The notes below the pieces were generated by a model. That model was not told where the DNA came from, made no database searches, and saw only the letters and a list, made by a program, of their open reading frames with translations. Made by a program: the position numbers and the translations under genes. From Isoperla grammatica (taxonomy: Eukaryota > Arthropoda > Insecta > Plecoptera > Perlodidae), in NCBI GenBank assembly GCA_945910005.1, contig OX246739.1, positions 12,374,292 to 12,438,291 of the forward strand: a stretch of DNA of 64,000 nt. The letters are read 5' to 3'. Positions 1 to 12,375 of this stretch are shown piece by piece. Numbering within the stretch: position 1 is the stretch's first letter; each line of letters starts with the position of its first letter.

Positions 1-3000
1 ATACGGCTTATATTTCCCATGAGTAGGAACACTACATAACCCGGCAAAGTGCTAAGCAGTAATGAGTATATGCCTACACTTTAGAGTCTGATATATCGAG
101 CCGAGGACACAAAGCCTAGCTCCTATATAATACATAACACTATTTAACAACGTTCTAGGGCCAACTCTAGACACAGTGGTATACTTGTATACACATCGAG
201 CTAAGCCTAAGCTAAAACAAAAACAACAGTGAACTAATCTCAAGTCCAAACTTCTAATTAGGGTGTGTTACCCTGTTTAATAAATAACGGTGGCGGGAAC
301 ACAAAGTAATAGAACAGTGGCGCGCCTAGAGTGCGGTCCGCCAACTTCGGAGACTTGCGGAGGCGTTGGTGCGCAGTGAATTGAATTATTGTAAATCAAG
401 AAGAGATGGGAGTAAAAACAGTGCCGAAGAACATAGTTGAACAACTGTCCAATAGATGGCAGCATCGGGGGTAATACTCTAGCGACGCTGCTGTTCCCTC
501 GTGGGTTTTACTCACAATAAGGAAGGTGCGCTATAATGGGGATATAATTACAGTGAAAGTGACGATTTTATAATTAGGGGATGGCGATGAATCATTTAAC
601 GCTTCGAAGACGATCCACCTTGCTGCCTCGTGGAAATGTGTCTCTAGATATATCACACGAATACTTCCGACAAGAAATAATAAAACGATGAAATACAAAC
701 CAACGGATATACAGCTTTCGTCCCGGCATAATATTAAAATAACACTTATGAGAATGTGCCGATTATTTTATACATTTGACACAGAAATAAGTTAACTAAA
801 TAGGGCAGTTTTAGAAAGATTTCAGTCTATGAAAACCGTGGCTTGGGTGTTCTACGTTTTACTCAGTCATAACGCGATCGCTGTCTAACGGAATTGTTAA
901 ATCTGCCCTTGTACATCAGGCGACACTAGAAAATGAAGAACTAGTAAAAGAAGAAGAGAGTAAAGAAGAAGAAGAGAGAACTAGTAAGTGAAGGGTACAC
1001 GGAAACCTTCCTTATTCTAAGAGCTCTTCTGCGCATTTATCGTTGTTCAGTATGGCTGCTAATTGTTGTAGATCACCTACCAATGTGAAAAGTGAGTGAC
1101 TAGAAAATAACAAGGAAAGTGGTCCATATGTTTTATGATCGAGTATGTTTTGTCTTACTCTTCATTTAGATACTTATGTCGGCAGCTGTACAAACCTACG
1201 CATCAGTCGTAGGTATATGACTCATTATATCGAATCTGAAGAGTGTTAACCTATATTAAGAGTCCTGCACATGTCACAATGTACTTCTTAATTCTCAATT
1301 TGGCATTTAACGTTCCCTTCTAATACCGGAATTGTTAAATTTAAAATAAACTATAGTGTCTACTCTAAGAAACTACTTTTACCTTTTTTTATTGATTTTG
1401 ATTTCCATATGCTGTTTTAAGTTTCACAATTAATATTGTATGTGTATAGAAGTAACATTGTTGTGCTCGTTTGGTATAATCATTCACCAGGAGCACTGAT
1501 CATTGAGTTGTTTCGTGTCACAACCAGCCCTTACGTACCTACGTGTAAATGAAAGCCACAATTCCGTGTATTGAACAAGAATCGAGTGTTCTCTTAATAT
1601 ATTACCACGCGCCCCTAATTGGTAGCAACACCCAACGTGACTTTGTTCGGTATCCCCAGCCTTGTTTAGCCGTGCTCAAAAGTTCAAGCATGCTCCACAC
1701 AGTCCCCACGTCTCTAGAGATATTCCGCAACGTTTTAACTAGACGAAGGCACTAACTGCAGCATTAGGACAAACCATTAAACGAAGATCCGAGTAGAATT
1801 AATTTGATGACTTTCCGATTGGCTATACTGTTAAAACTTAAAACGTATACGCAAAAGTAAAGGGAGATAGCGTAAGATCCTGTTTTCATAAGCACACGCG
1901 CAATAACAAAATGCTTGCATTAGGATAAGAGGTGATATACATTTTAATAAAAGCCCAGTTACGAAGACACAATTATGCGAAATGAAATAGTAATGTAATA
2001 TCATCTGGCCCCAATATTTCACATAAAAAGAGCACAAGTGTGAATAAAAGTGTCAGAGTAGAAGGTTCGCGAGATTTTAGTTTATAAATGCGGCAAAACA
2101 AACCAAGTGTTTTGAGTCAATAGTGTCGGGCACCGAAAATCGAAAATGTCAAATTCTTATTGATACGACTACATATTGTAAAGCTGCCATCACAAGGGAA
2201 ATTAGAAAAGTAAAATGCAAAACGTAGAGAGAAAACGCTTCTCTTTACTCAAGTAAAGGTAGAGTGTAGCTTACGGGACTTCTCGCTTGCCGTCTTCACC
2301 GGGATGTTGAAGAGTGAACCACAAAAAGGGGGAAGCCCCACAAGCTAAATTCTACACTTTAGTTTTTACTTTTCTAACTTCCCTGGGTGACGCCCGCTTT
2401 ACAGATTCCCAGCGACTCTAACGTCGGCCGCTGTTATATGGTGTTGGTAATAGATGATTAAAATAACAACAGTAAAGAATATCTTCCATGGGATTCAAAG
2501 TCACGTGTTCCTCTAAAAGTTGCCGTCTCAACTATCATGTCTCATCACCAATGCAAGTGTTTGAAATTATAACCGTATACTCCGATATCGAATAGTATAT
2601 AGGCCTACCACGTGACTAGGTTTTACCGTGTTTATTTTTCAAAACGTGTTTTGTTTTTCAAAGTTTAAAGAGTGCTGGGCCGAAGTCTGGTATACAAAAT
2701 GAGAGAGGAAACAGTTTTTGACGTACTGATTAGGGGGCGGGAGAGGGAGGGGTGGAAAACCTTTGAAAGATAATTTAGCAGCCTGTTAATTACGCGTTTT
2801 TACTTTAACTACGTGTTAGCCTCACAGCAAGATTGTGTATGCCAAAACTCACCCGACGTAACACTATTTCTAACTCATTACTATTAACATCAGGGTATAC
2901 TTGTATAAGCAGCAACTTTGAGAATTTTTTGAACAGAAACAAAATCTATTATGCTTGCATTGACTGAGGGTTGAGTTATCCACCGACCAATGATCGACGA

Positions 3001-4248
3001 GGATTTCTACATAACCCTATATTTCACACGACTTACTATAAAAACTATAGTCATTTCTTTCTGCCTTATTCGTTGTGGTTAATGTTTGACCTTGGCTTTG
3101 TCCTAAGAATTTAAAATTGTCAAAACGGTATCTAAATAACTCGTCAAGGTCATCAACTCTAATCACTGTAAGTAGGTGGACCCAGCTTACGGGTAGAGCC
3201 GATGTCAGGTCGTGCGAGACGCGATCTGAGTTTAAAAACATATTTTTTTTGGTTAGGCCTACGGTATTATTTTGAAAGGAAAGATGCAAGGATGAAAGTA
3301 GATGTAGGGTGTCTCTTGATTTCTGAAAAACAATTTAGGGGGGGGGGGGGGAGGAGTCTAAAATTATTCCATGTACAGTATTAAATTTAACGGTATGCAG
3401 CGTAATACATACATCAAAAGGATTCATTCACAACAAATATTATAACGTGACATATTTATCATATCCTTTGCTCCAGTTCTCGAACTAAAACTACTCTGAG
3501 CTCTATACAAGAACTATTCTGATTTATACACGTTCAAGAGAGCAATGGCGGATCTATATCACTGTGTAGGAAATGAAAAGGTCTCGTATGGTGCAGAAAT
3601 ATGAAGGAATATATGTGTATAACATGTAATGCATAGCTAATACCTTCACTTCAAAGAACCAATTCCATGAATACTGATTCATATAATATTAAGCCTGTTC
3701 AGGATCAATCTGGTTAGTTTTAAATTTAATGCGGACCTCATTTTAAATTACAACCGGTGTTAAAAAACAGTGCTGTAAATAAACAATGTTGCATGATGTT
3801 CCCAGTTACAGAACTGACAGGCGATTCTAAAACGAATGCTAAGTAACGTTACATGTATTCGTACATATGATTACCTGTGTAACTACATTTGGTGATAATG
3901 CGGTGTTGCTACACTATATATTTTATTAATGCATTGCAAGTATAATGTAAGTAGGAAGTATAATGCAAAGATATCATCCACGATATCTGGGACTAAAATT
4001 AAAAACTAAAATCTAAAAAAAAAAGCATATTTCGAATAAATGAGGTAAGCTTATCGATACTTCTAGGATACGTGAAGTTGAAGGGTGGGTGGGTATGTAT
4101 TGCTAAGTACAGATGCATGTTGAAGAATTGGGTTTGTCCAACGTTTATCTGCAACCGAATACAATACAATTTCGGCAACTGCAAAGTAATTTTCTTTCCT
4201 ACACATACATACATATTATAGTATCAATACAATAATGTAGAGTGTCTT
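1..4248 (-). other. intron 2 of the luna-like gene (part)
   Basis: This is AT-rich non-coding DNA downstream of exon 2 on the minus strand. I looked on the minus strand for the finger 2/3 exon (EKPY.C, RSDELTRH, HT.AKPF.C) and did not find it. Small open frames here have no recognisable motif. The one distinct feature is a G tract at 3338-3351. Confidence 0.7.
3338..3351 (+). repeat. G14 homopolymer
   Basis: Fourteen consecutive G, followed by AGGAG. It is one of about a dozen similar tracts in the window. Confidence 0.95.
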
Positions 4249-4250
4249 AC
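4242..4250 (-). other. splice donor of luna exon 2
   Basis: The minus strand reads ACA G|GTAAGACA. The GT is at 4249-4250, and the exon ends after the first base of the Gly codon of the HTGEKP linker. This intron position between fingers 1 and 2 is shared by KLF6/7 genes. The downstream exon should therefore start by completing Gly and continuing EKP. Confidence 0.9.
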
Positions 4251-5109
4251 CTGTATGCGTTCGTTGGTGTGCCTTGAGGTGCGAGCTCTTGGTGTAAACC
4301 TTCTTGCACCCTGGAAACTGACACTTGTGTATCCTTCTCTTGGAGTCCGGCGAGTGGTCGTGCCTCGCGTGGTGTCTGCTCGTGGGTGTGATGATAGAGG
4401 TGGATCCCGACGCCCCGGTGAAGCCCGCGGTCACGGGAGGAATATGACTTTGCGTGAGGGAGATCAAACGTGTCACCCCCGAAGAGTTTCGCGCAGTGAG
4501 ACGCACTATGGCACTGCGAGGGGTGTTGACGCCGTTCGCAACCCTCAACAAACCTTGTCCCAACACTGAGGTATCGACAACCCCGCCGCTACTGCTAACA
4601 CTGCCGCTACTCAGCGTGCTACTGTTGCTGTGACCTTGACCGGACTCGGGGCTGGAGGGCGGCGTTAACGTCGGTAGAATGGTCTGACCTTCTGAAGAGT
4701 CTCGCGCAATCCTCAGCTCGATGGGTTTCGTGTCGGGTTGCAGACGGTCGCTGGAACTGCTCACTCGCTCCTCGAAGTCGTCGTCGTCTTCGTCCTCGTC
4801 CTCTATCGGCTCCTGCTTGACGAGGACGTTGAGCTGCGCGCTGAGCGAGCTGTCCCACGAGCACGCCGACGACGCGGAGCTCATGCTCAGGGAGTCGAGG
4901 TGTCTCTCCCCCAGGTTCAGTTCGTCCAAGGTGAGGGGGTCGACGACCTCGACCTTACCGGCCCAGGAGGCGGCGGCAGCGACGGCCATGGCTGCCGCCG
5001 GCCCCGGAGCCCGGAACAAGTTCCAAGGTGTGTCCAGGTCCGTTGGAAGTTTCTTGTAGGATTGGAGTTTCGGTTCGTCTTTGAGGTAACGCTCCATCTC
5101 GTAACACGT
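4251..5109 (-). CDS. luna: KLF6/7-type (luna) zinc-finger transcription factor, internal exon 2
   Basis: This exon encodes 286 codons plus one base of a nuclear Kruppel-like factor, a family that binds GC/CACCC-type DNA with three C-terminal C2H2 fingers. The frame opens with [13 protein letters not shown], matching the TCLELERYL entry of exon 2 in vertebrate KLF6/KLF7. Counting from the in-frame Met at 5097: DTPWNLF near residue 22, an Ala-rich stretch near 34-44, VKQEP followed by an Asp/Glu run near 92-109 (a SUMO-site-like motif beside an acidic region), TPPSSPES near 146 (conserved in KLF6/7), a Ser/Gly/Thr-rich spacer, the basic SKRRIHKC, and finger 1 as C-x4-C-x12-H-x3-H ending QRTHTG. 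The Met at 5097 is not the start, because the frame enters from a splice acceptor. Residues read past HTG are intron. Fingers 2 and 3 are expected left of the window and exon 1 further right. Family assignment is firm; KLF6/7 is favoured over other KLFs by the entry motif, TPPSSPE and both intron positions. Confidence 0.93.
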
Positions 5110-5125
5110 CTGAAAAGAAGAAGGT
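5110..5125 (-). other. splice acceptor of luna exon 2
   Basis: On the minus strand a pyrimidine-rich run ending TTCTTCTTTTCAG stands directly before ACG TGT TAC GAG (T C Y E). The AG is at 5110-5111. The exon begins in phase 0, as in KLF6/7, where the short first exon ends just before the TC.ELERYL segment. Confidence 0.9.
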
Positions 5126-8100
5126 ACAACATGAGATGCTGACGCGCGCTGGTGATGACACCGTGCGCGCTGACGCGTTGAGAGACGGGCGTCAACACCA
5201 CATGGCAGTGGAAAGCTTCAGGGCAATGCGGCACCTCGTGTTTAGAATATCAGCCAGCGTTAGAGGCCAACTTCAAGCACGAAGCCCGAGATGCTTCCTA
5301 CTACAATACGCACTACTCAGTGGGTAAAATCACTGGAGAGAATTCCAGATCATTTACTTATTAAACAATCGTGTACCTATATTAGACATTTAAAGTTATT
5401 TTCAGTCTTGTACAAAACGTCTCACCAGAAATAAAACAAAACATAGGAACGCATTGTGATACAATCACTAAAGTATTGATTCCACATTTCTGGAGCTGCT
5501 CTCACCATGCGATATTTCAAGCGGCGATTCAGCTGCAACTGAAACAAGGGAATGAGAGGTATCGCATCTCACGTAAACGTTTACATGGTGTTAACATGAG
5601 GATATAAATCGTAAGTGTCGTTTTATACTTTATGGTTAAAAGACCAGCGATATTCTCTAGAGAGACAGAGCAGAATAAACAAGTTAACAGCTGATCTTCT
5701 AAAATAGTGTAGCGCGGTTCTTTTCCGAGAGGTTTCGTATGAGACCATTCTTACGCGAAGAATACAGCGGGAGAGAGGGCAATAAAGAAGAACGATATTT
5801 TTCCTTTAACAAAAGGAAATAAAAATATAATCTCTTTTTTTTTATACGTTTCAGTTGTCGCGAGGATCGTCCCGCAACTAAGCGGTCGGAAAATCAATTG
5901 AACTTTGGGTAGGTAGCTGTTTCATTTCATTTGTTATTTCCTGAAGCAGAGTCTTCTTGTCTACAGACTTGACGGTTCATCTTTTCTTCGCCCAAACACT
6001 CCTGATCACTCTCGGTTGCTCCTCTATCATACCTTCCCCCCCCCCCCTCCCCCCACGGCTTTCTCTCATTCTCCTTCCGTATTTTCTCCTACTCTATCTC
6101 ACAAGACGAACGGGAAAATCCTCTTACGTCGCAACAAGCTTTGTTGCGAGAAGATAAATGAGTGGCATGCTTGATCTCGCTAACCCCAACAACCGGGGTC
6201 GAACCAAAGACCAAACCAAGCACAGAAACGTTTGTAACAAACATTACACCGTATTGAAAAGAAAATACATTGGCAAAACTATCTTAAAGTGAATGCATCT
6301 CCGCTGCATAACATAAATCCGTATGAATGCTTTTCCATCAGACAGATACGGGATACAGAGAAAATGCATATACGGTGTGGAGGAAACACCGGATAAAGTG
6401 AATAAACAAAACAACAACACATTCATGACCTCAGTTCTTTAAACTAGAGAAAGAACGCCTACGGACCAAGAGGTAGTAGCAAGTTATCATGAATTGGGGA
6501 GCAAGTCGTCATTATATGTGCATATCAATGTTCAGCAGCCTTACAGCATGCGATTATTAAAGTTAGGAGATTCATGAATCGTCCATCAATAAACAAATTC
6601 GTGGTAGCTCTTTTCTAAAGAAATGAATACATTAAAACACACAACGTTTAACAGCAAAATAATGACAGCTTTTCCCGTCATCAGGGTGAATAATAATAAT
6701 AAACAAATTCACATCATATCAAGAGATTTCGTGCAAGGGGGATGTGACATCGAATCACTCAGTAATCTTTGATCGAATGTAGCGTTCTATCAAAGATTTG
6801 GTTCTATCTTGGAGGTAAACGTGTGCTCGGTTTGCTAATACTGCTAATACTGCAGGTGTCTAATAGAGTTACAAGAAGTGTCAATGGACTAATATATGTG
6901 ACTACAGTTATGGAAGAGAGAAAGTACCCCGTATTTTGTTTTTACAACGCTTCACATTATTGAAAAGTGATATATGCACGCATTGTGATTTCTTAAGAAC
7001 TAATGCCTAGATTTAAAAAATAACTACTTTTTAAATCATTACGGTTATTATTGGAAATCTAAATTAATCTACAGCTAACTACTAATTACCCGGCGAAGAT
7101 GGAAATATTTGAAACTTTAAAATCCAGTTTTTTAGTTCAAACTTATGAATCCACAATGCGCACATCATTTTATTAATATTGTCAAGCGCTCTCAAGATAT
7201 TAATAAAAAATTCAATTTCGCTCAGTTTTATAATGAGACTCACATCAATCCCCTTAGACTTTACCACTTTGGCCATGGGAACGACGACTACCTTGTATTT
7301 ACCCACCTCGCATCTAGCTCTAACTACATCAACACGTGTTTTCCACCGTTGCATTCAGTTCGGGTTGAGATCAATCAGGCATTAAGTTTCCCCCTATCTA
7401 TACACCTCGTTTCACATCACTTTGAAGTGATGCAACTGGGTTGCACTGGCGCCAACAGGATTGCATGGTAGAGGATAACATAGTTTTCAATCAGGTTCGT
7501 TACTTTCAAGTTGCTTTCCGAAGCGAGTTTGAACTAAATTTCAAACTGATTTTAGGTCAAGTGTTCCACAGTTTTAAACTGAATTTAGGTAAATAAAGTG
7601 ACCAACGCGGTTCTTAGTAATTGATGTACGTGGTGATTAACGATTTCCGCAATATACGTGACGTACGTGATAGTATGTATGTACAGTTCCCACTCTAAAA
7701 TCAGAAACCTAAGCTTATCATAAGTCGCCCATTTAGTAGTATCTCGTACCAAGCATAAACCCATGGATGTATATTATGAAGTTAGCTGGTGTTCACAGAT
7801 CTTTAACCTTACAGAGTATTTTAACTCAGTAAGTAAAATGTTAATACTTAAAGAAAGGTATAGAGTTTTTAGAATATTTCCTTGTTCTTTTCACGCCGAT
7901 TACAGTTCTACTGTTGGATAGTGTGGGCTACGCATTCGGTGTCAATAATCCGTCGCTTATCTCATTTTAAGTAATTGTAAGCTGTTGTCGCGAGACACAA
8001 ATTAGAATTTTTCACTTTTCACTTTAGCAGGTCCCCATCTAATTTCAGAAACAACGCTTCGCATTTCTTAAATTATTTCTCACACAAAACACAAACTGTC

Positions 8101-8768
8101 TTATTTCTTAATCTAAAACCAACTGTTTCATTTCCTTAGAAGCCTCTAACTAACATTGTAACACTACATCTATCGCGAGTGATACTCGATACCTCTACGC
8201 TGCCGCCGCATTAAATGTAGAGTGTAAAGTTTTCCTGCGTGTTTTTGTCGACGGTGGTTCGCCAGTAGAAGTTTCCTAACTTAATTACCTAGGAACAGCA
8301 CACAGCACATTGAAGAGAGCTTTCCTTGCGAACAAAACCCCGTGTTGAAAGTTTCCTCCACTAGAGTGGATGCTATTCAGTAGCAATGAGGTGTGGTATG
8401 GACATGTATACACCGCCCGTGAAATCACCTCTTTATAGCTCTTCGACAAGTTGTTGCCGAAGTGTTTATTGGCCAAGAGAGAAAATCAAAAGAAAACATC
8501 TGAAAGAAAACGAGAGGGATTGGAACGCGCGTTCAAAGGCAGAGAAAATACCAAACCGGAAACGGAAAACTTGAACGTTGAGGATTGAAACAGAGGTCGC
8601 AGCACCGATGCATCACTCACTCACACAAGCAGCCGCGAGGGAGGAATTAAAGGAAATTGTGAACGTGAGTTTTCGCACAATTTCGATGCCAATATTTTCA
8701 CAACTTTTGCGGGTTATTGTCAAAGAAACGTGTAAAACAAATCCTGTCGACGAATGTAGACGCGAAGC
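5126..8768. other. non-coding stretch, probably luna intron 1 (nothing specific seen)
   Basis: No exon with recognisable motifs on either strand. It holds a C12 tract at 6036-6047 followed by a second C run. The minus strand was searched for the short KLF6/7 first exon without success. Intron status is inferred from the direction of the exon at 4251-5109. Confidence 0.6.
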
Positions 8769-9058
8769 TGTCAACCTCCTGATATGGTTGATACAAGCGG
8801 TGATGCCGTGTTTCTGTGACTGTCAACCTCCTGTGATGGTTGATACGCGAAGCTGTCAACCTCCTGTGATGGTTGATACGCGCACCTGTCAACCTCCTGA
8901 GATGGTTGATACATGCGGCGATGCCGTGTTTCTGTGGCTGTCAACCTCCTGTGATGGTTGGTACGTGCAGCTGTCAACCCCCTGAGATGGTAGATAAGCG
9001 CAGCTGTCAACCTCCTGTGATGGTTGATACGTGCATCGATGCCGTGTTTCTGTGACCC
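8769..9058. repeat. 33/52-bp hairpin minisatellite with higher-order structure
   Basis: Seven units begin TGTCAACC at 8769, 8821, 8854, 8887, 8939, 8972 and 9005. Spacings are 52, 33, 33, 52, 33, 33; the last unit is again of the long type. Long units carry about 19 extra bases including GATGCCGTGTTTCTGTG. The core has inverted arms TCAACC and GGTTGA around an 8-base loop, so each unit can form a hairpin. Open frames on both strands (11-residue repeats such as QPPVMVDTRSC) follow from the 33-bp period and are not evidence of a gene. Confidence 0.93.
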
Positions 9059-9788
9059 GATTCCTTACTTGTACAATGCTTGATTTCCATGAGGACTCAA
9101 TACAACATGAACTATTACTTCAGGCTGAGATCCTCTTACATCATGCTACAGTCTGTCAAAACCACCTGCTGACAGCAAATACCATAAGAAGACAGTATAC
9201 AGACAACCGTGGTAATATAAATTCACCTCCAGTTTCACGTCAATGGATTTAGGTCGGTAGAATTGATTCATCAGTTTAAATTAAACTAATTCGAAATGTC
9301 TGTTCCGTTTCTTTCTAGTTCAATAAAAATAAAAAGTTCCTAAAGTACCGGTGACGTGCCATCGTGAACTGTGTGTATACCGGCCTGGCAATAAGTGCAA
9401 TATTTACAGGAAACTGGAACTTGTGGCAACGTCATGTTAAAAATATATACCATACATTTTAGCTAACACGATTTACGTGGAGAAGACAATAGTAAGTAAC
9501 TCATTACATGTGTTGTTGTTCTTTTTGATTAACAATGTTCATTTCATACTAGCCCGTAATACAAAGCATCCGTTCTTTTAGTCTTGTTTTGTCAATATTT
9601 TGTTGTGGTCTGCTGAGAATAGCGTGAGTGTTCCCTCACATATGACGATCCCTTATTTCCCAGCATCTTCACCAATTGTGGAAAATTTACTGTGATTCCC
9701 ATAGGAGGATCAACCTCAATTTATTTTTCATTGTACCAACACATTTGCAGGGTAAGCTACGGACATATTGCAAACAAATACTAGGGAA

Positions 9789-9790
<2 letters not shown>

Positions 9791-9847
<57 letters not shown>
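9791..9847. repeat. (AT)n microsatellite, about 28 copies
   Basis: Uninterrupted AT dinucleotides for 57 bases. Confidence 0.97.
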
Positions 9848-9848
<1 letters not shown>

Positions 9849-12180
9849 TTATTAAAATGGTTTTGCCGCATTTATGTGTAAATTTACCCAAGCACCTTTA
9901 AAATAACTAAGTAATGTTATATATATATAAAAACATACTTCTAAAATTTACTAGTTCAATTCGGTTGCATGCAGCATACACCTAAACACCTAACACACGG
10001 TTCACTGTTTTTGCCGTGTAAGTATAAACGGATAAATATTATCATGTAGATAAAATAACTATATTTAACATAGTTTCCCATCTCCAGAGAAGTTACAACA
10101 AACACGCTTGCACATTGTTCATACATTAACGTACAACAACGAACATCAGGACTCGAATAACCGAGTGGTTTTCAAGATCTCCTACATTGTTGTTTTACTG
10201 TCTAAGCTTGGAGATTGTGTAAACACAGATACTCCGCGATGGAAATGCTCTCCCTACAGAGACGTTGAAATCACATGCGCATCTCTTAGGTAAATGTTTA
10301 AATACATTTAATTAACCCGCTTGTTAATTCATTCAATTAATTAATTATACTCGAGTTACATTGGTGAATATGTCAATACGAGATATTGGTGGGAAAGCTG
10401 AATTTGATCACAGCAAACAGTTTGAACACCGAACATCGGTTTACATATCACTAGGGTGAATGGTAGACAGTAATTGAATATTGGAAAACGGGATATTAAC
10501 TTATGAAAAGATGGATACGGTAATTAAATCTATACTGTAGATCAATTAAATAATAATTGTTCGTGAAAGGGTTTACATGACAAGGAAGGAATTGATTTAA
10601 AGCCAAGAGTTGAAGCAATTACGCTACAATCGCTTATGAAAAGTACCGCGATTCTCGATCGAAACCCATCAGAAATGTCGAACTTTGTCGAAGAAAACAT
10701 TGTCGTTTCCAATCGCCGACCTCAATTCAAGGAGCAAACAATCCCGAGGTTATTTAATTAATATCCCAGAACATGGAAGAAGCTTGTTAAAGTCAGTCAG
10801 GCTAGGATCGAAGCATGTTTTTCTCTTGCGATATTTCCCTAGACGTCCTAGTCGAAGGCTTAAGGGAACAACCCAAATAATGCAACATTGATGAACCTTC
10901 GTCTCAATAAAGAAAACAAAACTCCTAAGTACACAAGACAATCGTAAACCGAGGTGATTGGGTTTTACGCCTCTGGAGTTTTTGGCCCAGCGATTTGAAA
11001 TACAACATAGCAGACGCAGAAGAATTCTACCGTGGTAAACTCGAATCATGTTTCACGAATGATGTCAGATTACTTCGAAAATCGAATTGTTTTTTCTTGT
11101 GTGAATATTGATTGTTTTTACGTGCACACAACTCGCATCTTAAACAGAATTTATTATATTAGACATATTTATTTCATGTATCATATTTTAAGTCGTTGTT
11201 TTGAATCGTTGGCGATTTTCGCGACCATAAAACTGTATTTGTTGTTCAATCGAGAAACAAGTGTTTATTTTATAAATGACTGACACATTTATTTTACCTA
11301 AAATGTCGCCACATATAAAACACAGTAATTGGTAATTCACACAATTTTTGTCGTTCTAAAACTTTTCAATATAAAACTAGTGGCGTTTATCTGTAATGGA
11401 TTTCAGTATGTATATAACCATGCAACTAGAAAGAAGCTGTTTGCAGCCCATTTTATATCTATTAACGATGGACGTAACACTAATGAGATTATACGTGAGT
11501 GTTGTGTGCTTGACTGTAAACACCCATTAAAACTCTTGTTCAAAGCAACGTGTGCAAAGCTATGCTTGCGTGAAGGCTAAACACGTACATCTATACAAAA
11601 ACAAATGTAAAATTGATACGGTTTGTCGTTGCCTGCCATTCAATACAGCTCCATCTATGTTCGTACATGTTCGGGTGTTGTGCCGATTGTTCGAGACATG
11701 CGCGGGTCAGAAATACATGTTATCCGCAACCACTAAGTTATCCGCGACATGAAATTTTTTGAAAACCTTATCCACATCCGCGAGATCAAAACTGTACCCA
11801 CAATCCACCATATATTCTTGATTTACTGTAATGTTTGTGTAAATATGAGGTGTAAATAATATAGAAAAATCACGCTGTAACTTTTTAATGAATTTTATCA
11901 TCATGTCATAACCTGCTCATACTATATTATATTTCATAGTCTTGATTTTCTTATCAGAAAATTTGTGATTGATACATATTGAAAATATTTGAAAACTGTT
12001 CAAAAATGTGAAACTAAAACTCGGCACACCACATATTCATTATTCCCATTTGCATTTTGGATTGAAACATAACAACACCGACGACGAAAAACATGTTTTG
12101 TTTAAAAAAAAAAAAAAACACATTTTTAAAACGTAGGTTTCTACTTTGAAGCCTGTACATAAATTCTCAGAGGTTGCAAC

Positions 12181-12375
12181 AATTCTTTTCGGAACTAATC
12201 CCGGTGAGACTCCAGTGTAGAGCCGTGGCCACTCCCGCTCCCTCTTGCACGCAGGCAGTCACGTCCGGTTTTATTGTCAAGAGACACAAGAGAGAGCGAG
12301 CGGCAACACTGCAGCAATGACGTCACCCACACAACCTTACCTCGAGAATAATGCGCATTATTCCACGCGCCACAC
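12181..12375. promoter_or_regulatory. CpG-richer patch with a CRE palindrome
   Basis: This patch is more GC- and CpG-rich than its surroundings. It contains the full CRE/ATF palindrome TGACGTCA at 12318-12325 and GCGCATTATTCCACGCGCC near 12352. No TATA box or initiator is clear. A regulatory role is inference only. Confidence 0.25.

Noticed and set aside
4216..4250. C-terminal residues [10 protein letters not shown] after HTG in the luna frame
   Set aside because: This is intron sequence past a consensus donor (GTAAGA). KLF proteins continue EKPY at this point.
4255..5142. Open frames opposite or overlapping the luna exon
   Set aside because: They are shadow frames of a GC-rich coding exon. 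Only the minus-strand frame shows KLF motifs.
8769..9058. CRISPR array
   Set aside because: Regular spacing suggested it, but the spacers are themselves repeated and the units are minisatellite copies in an animal genome.
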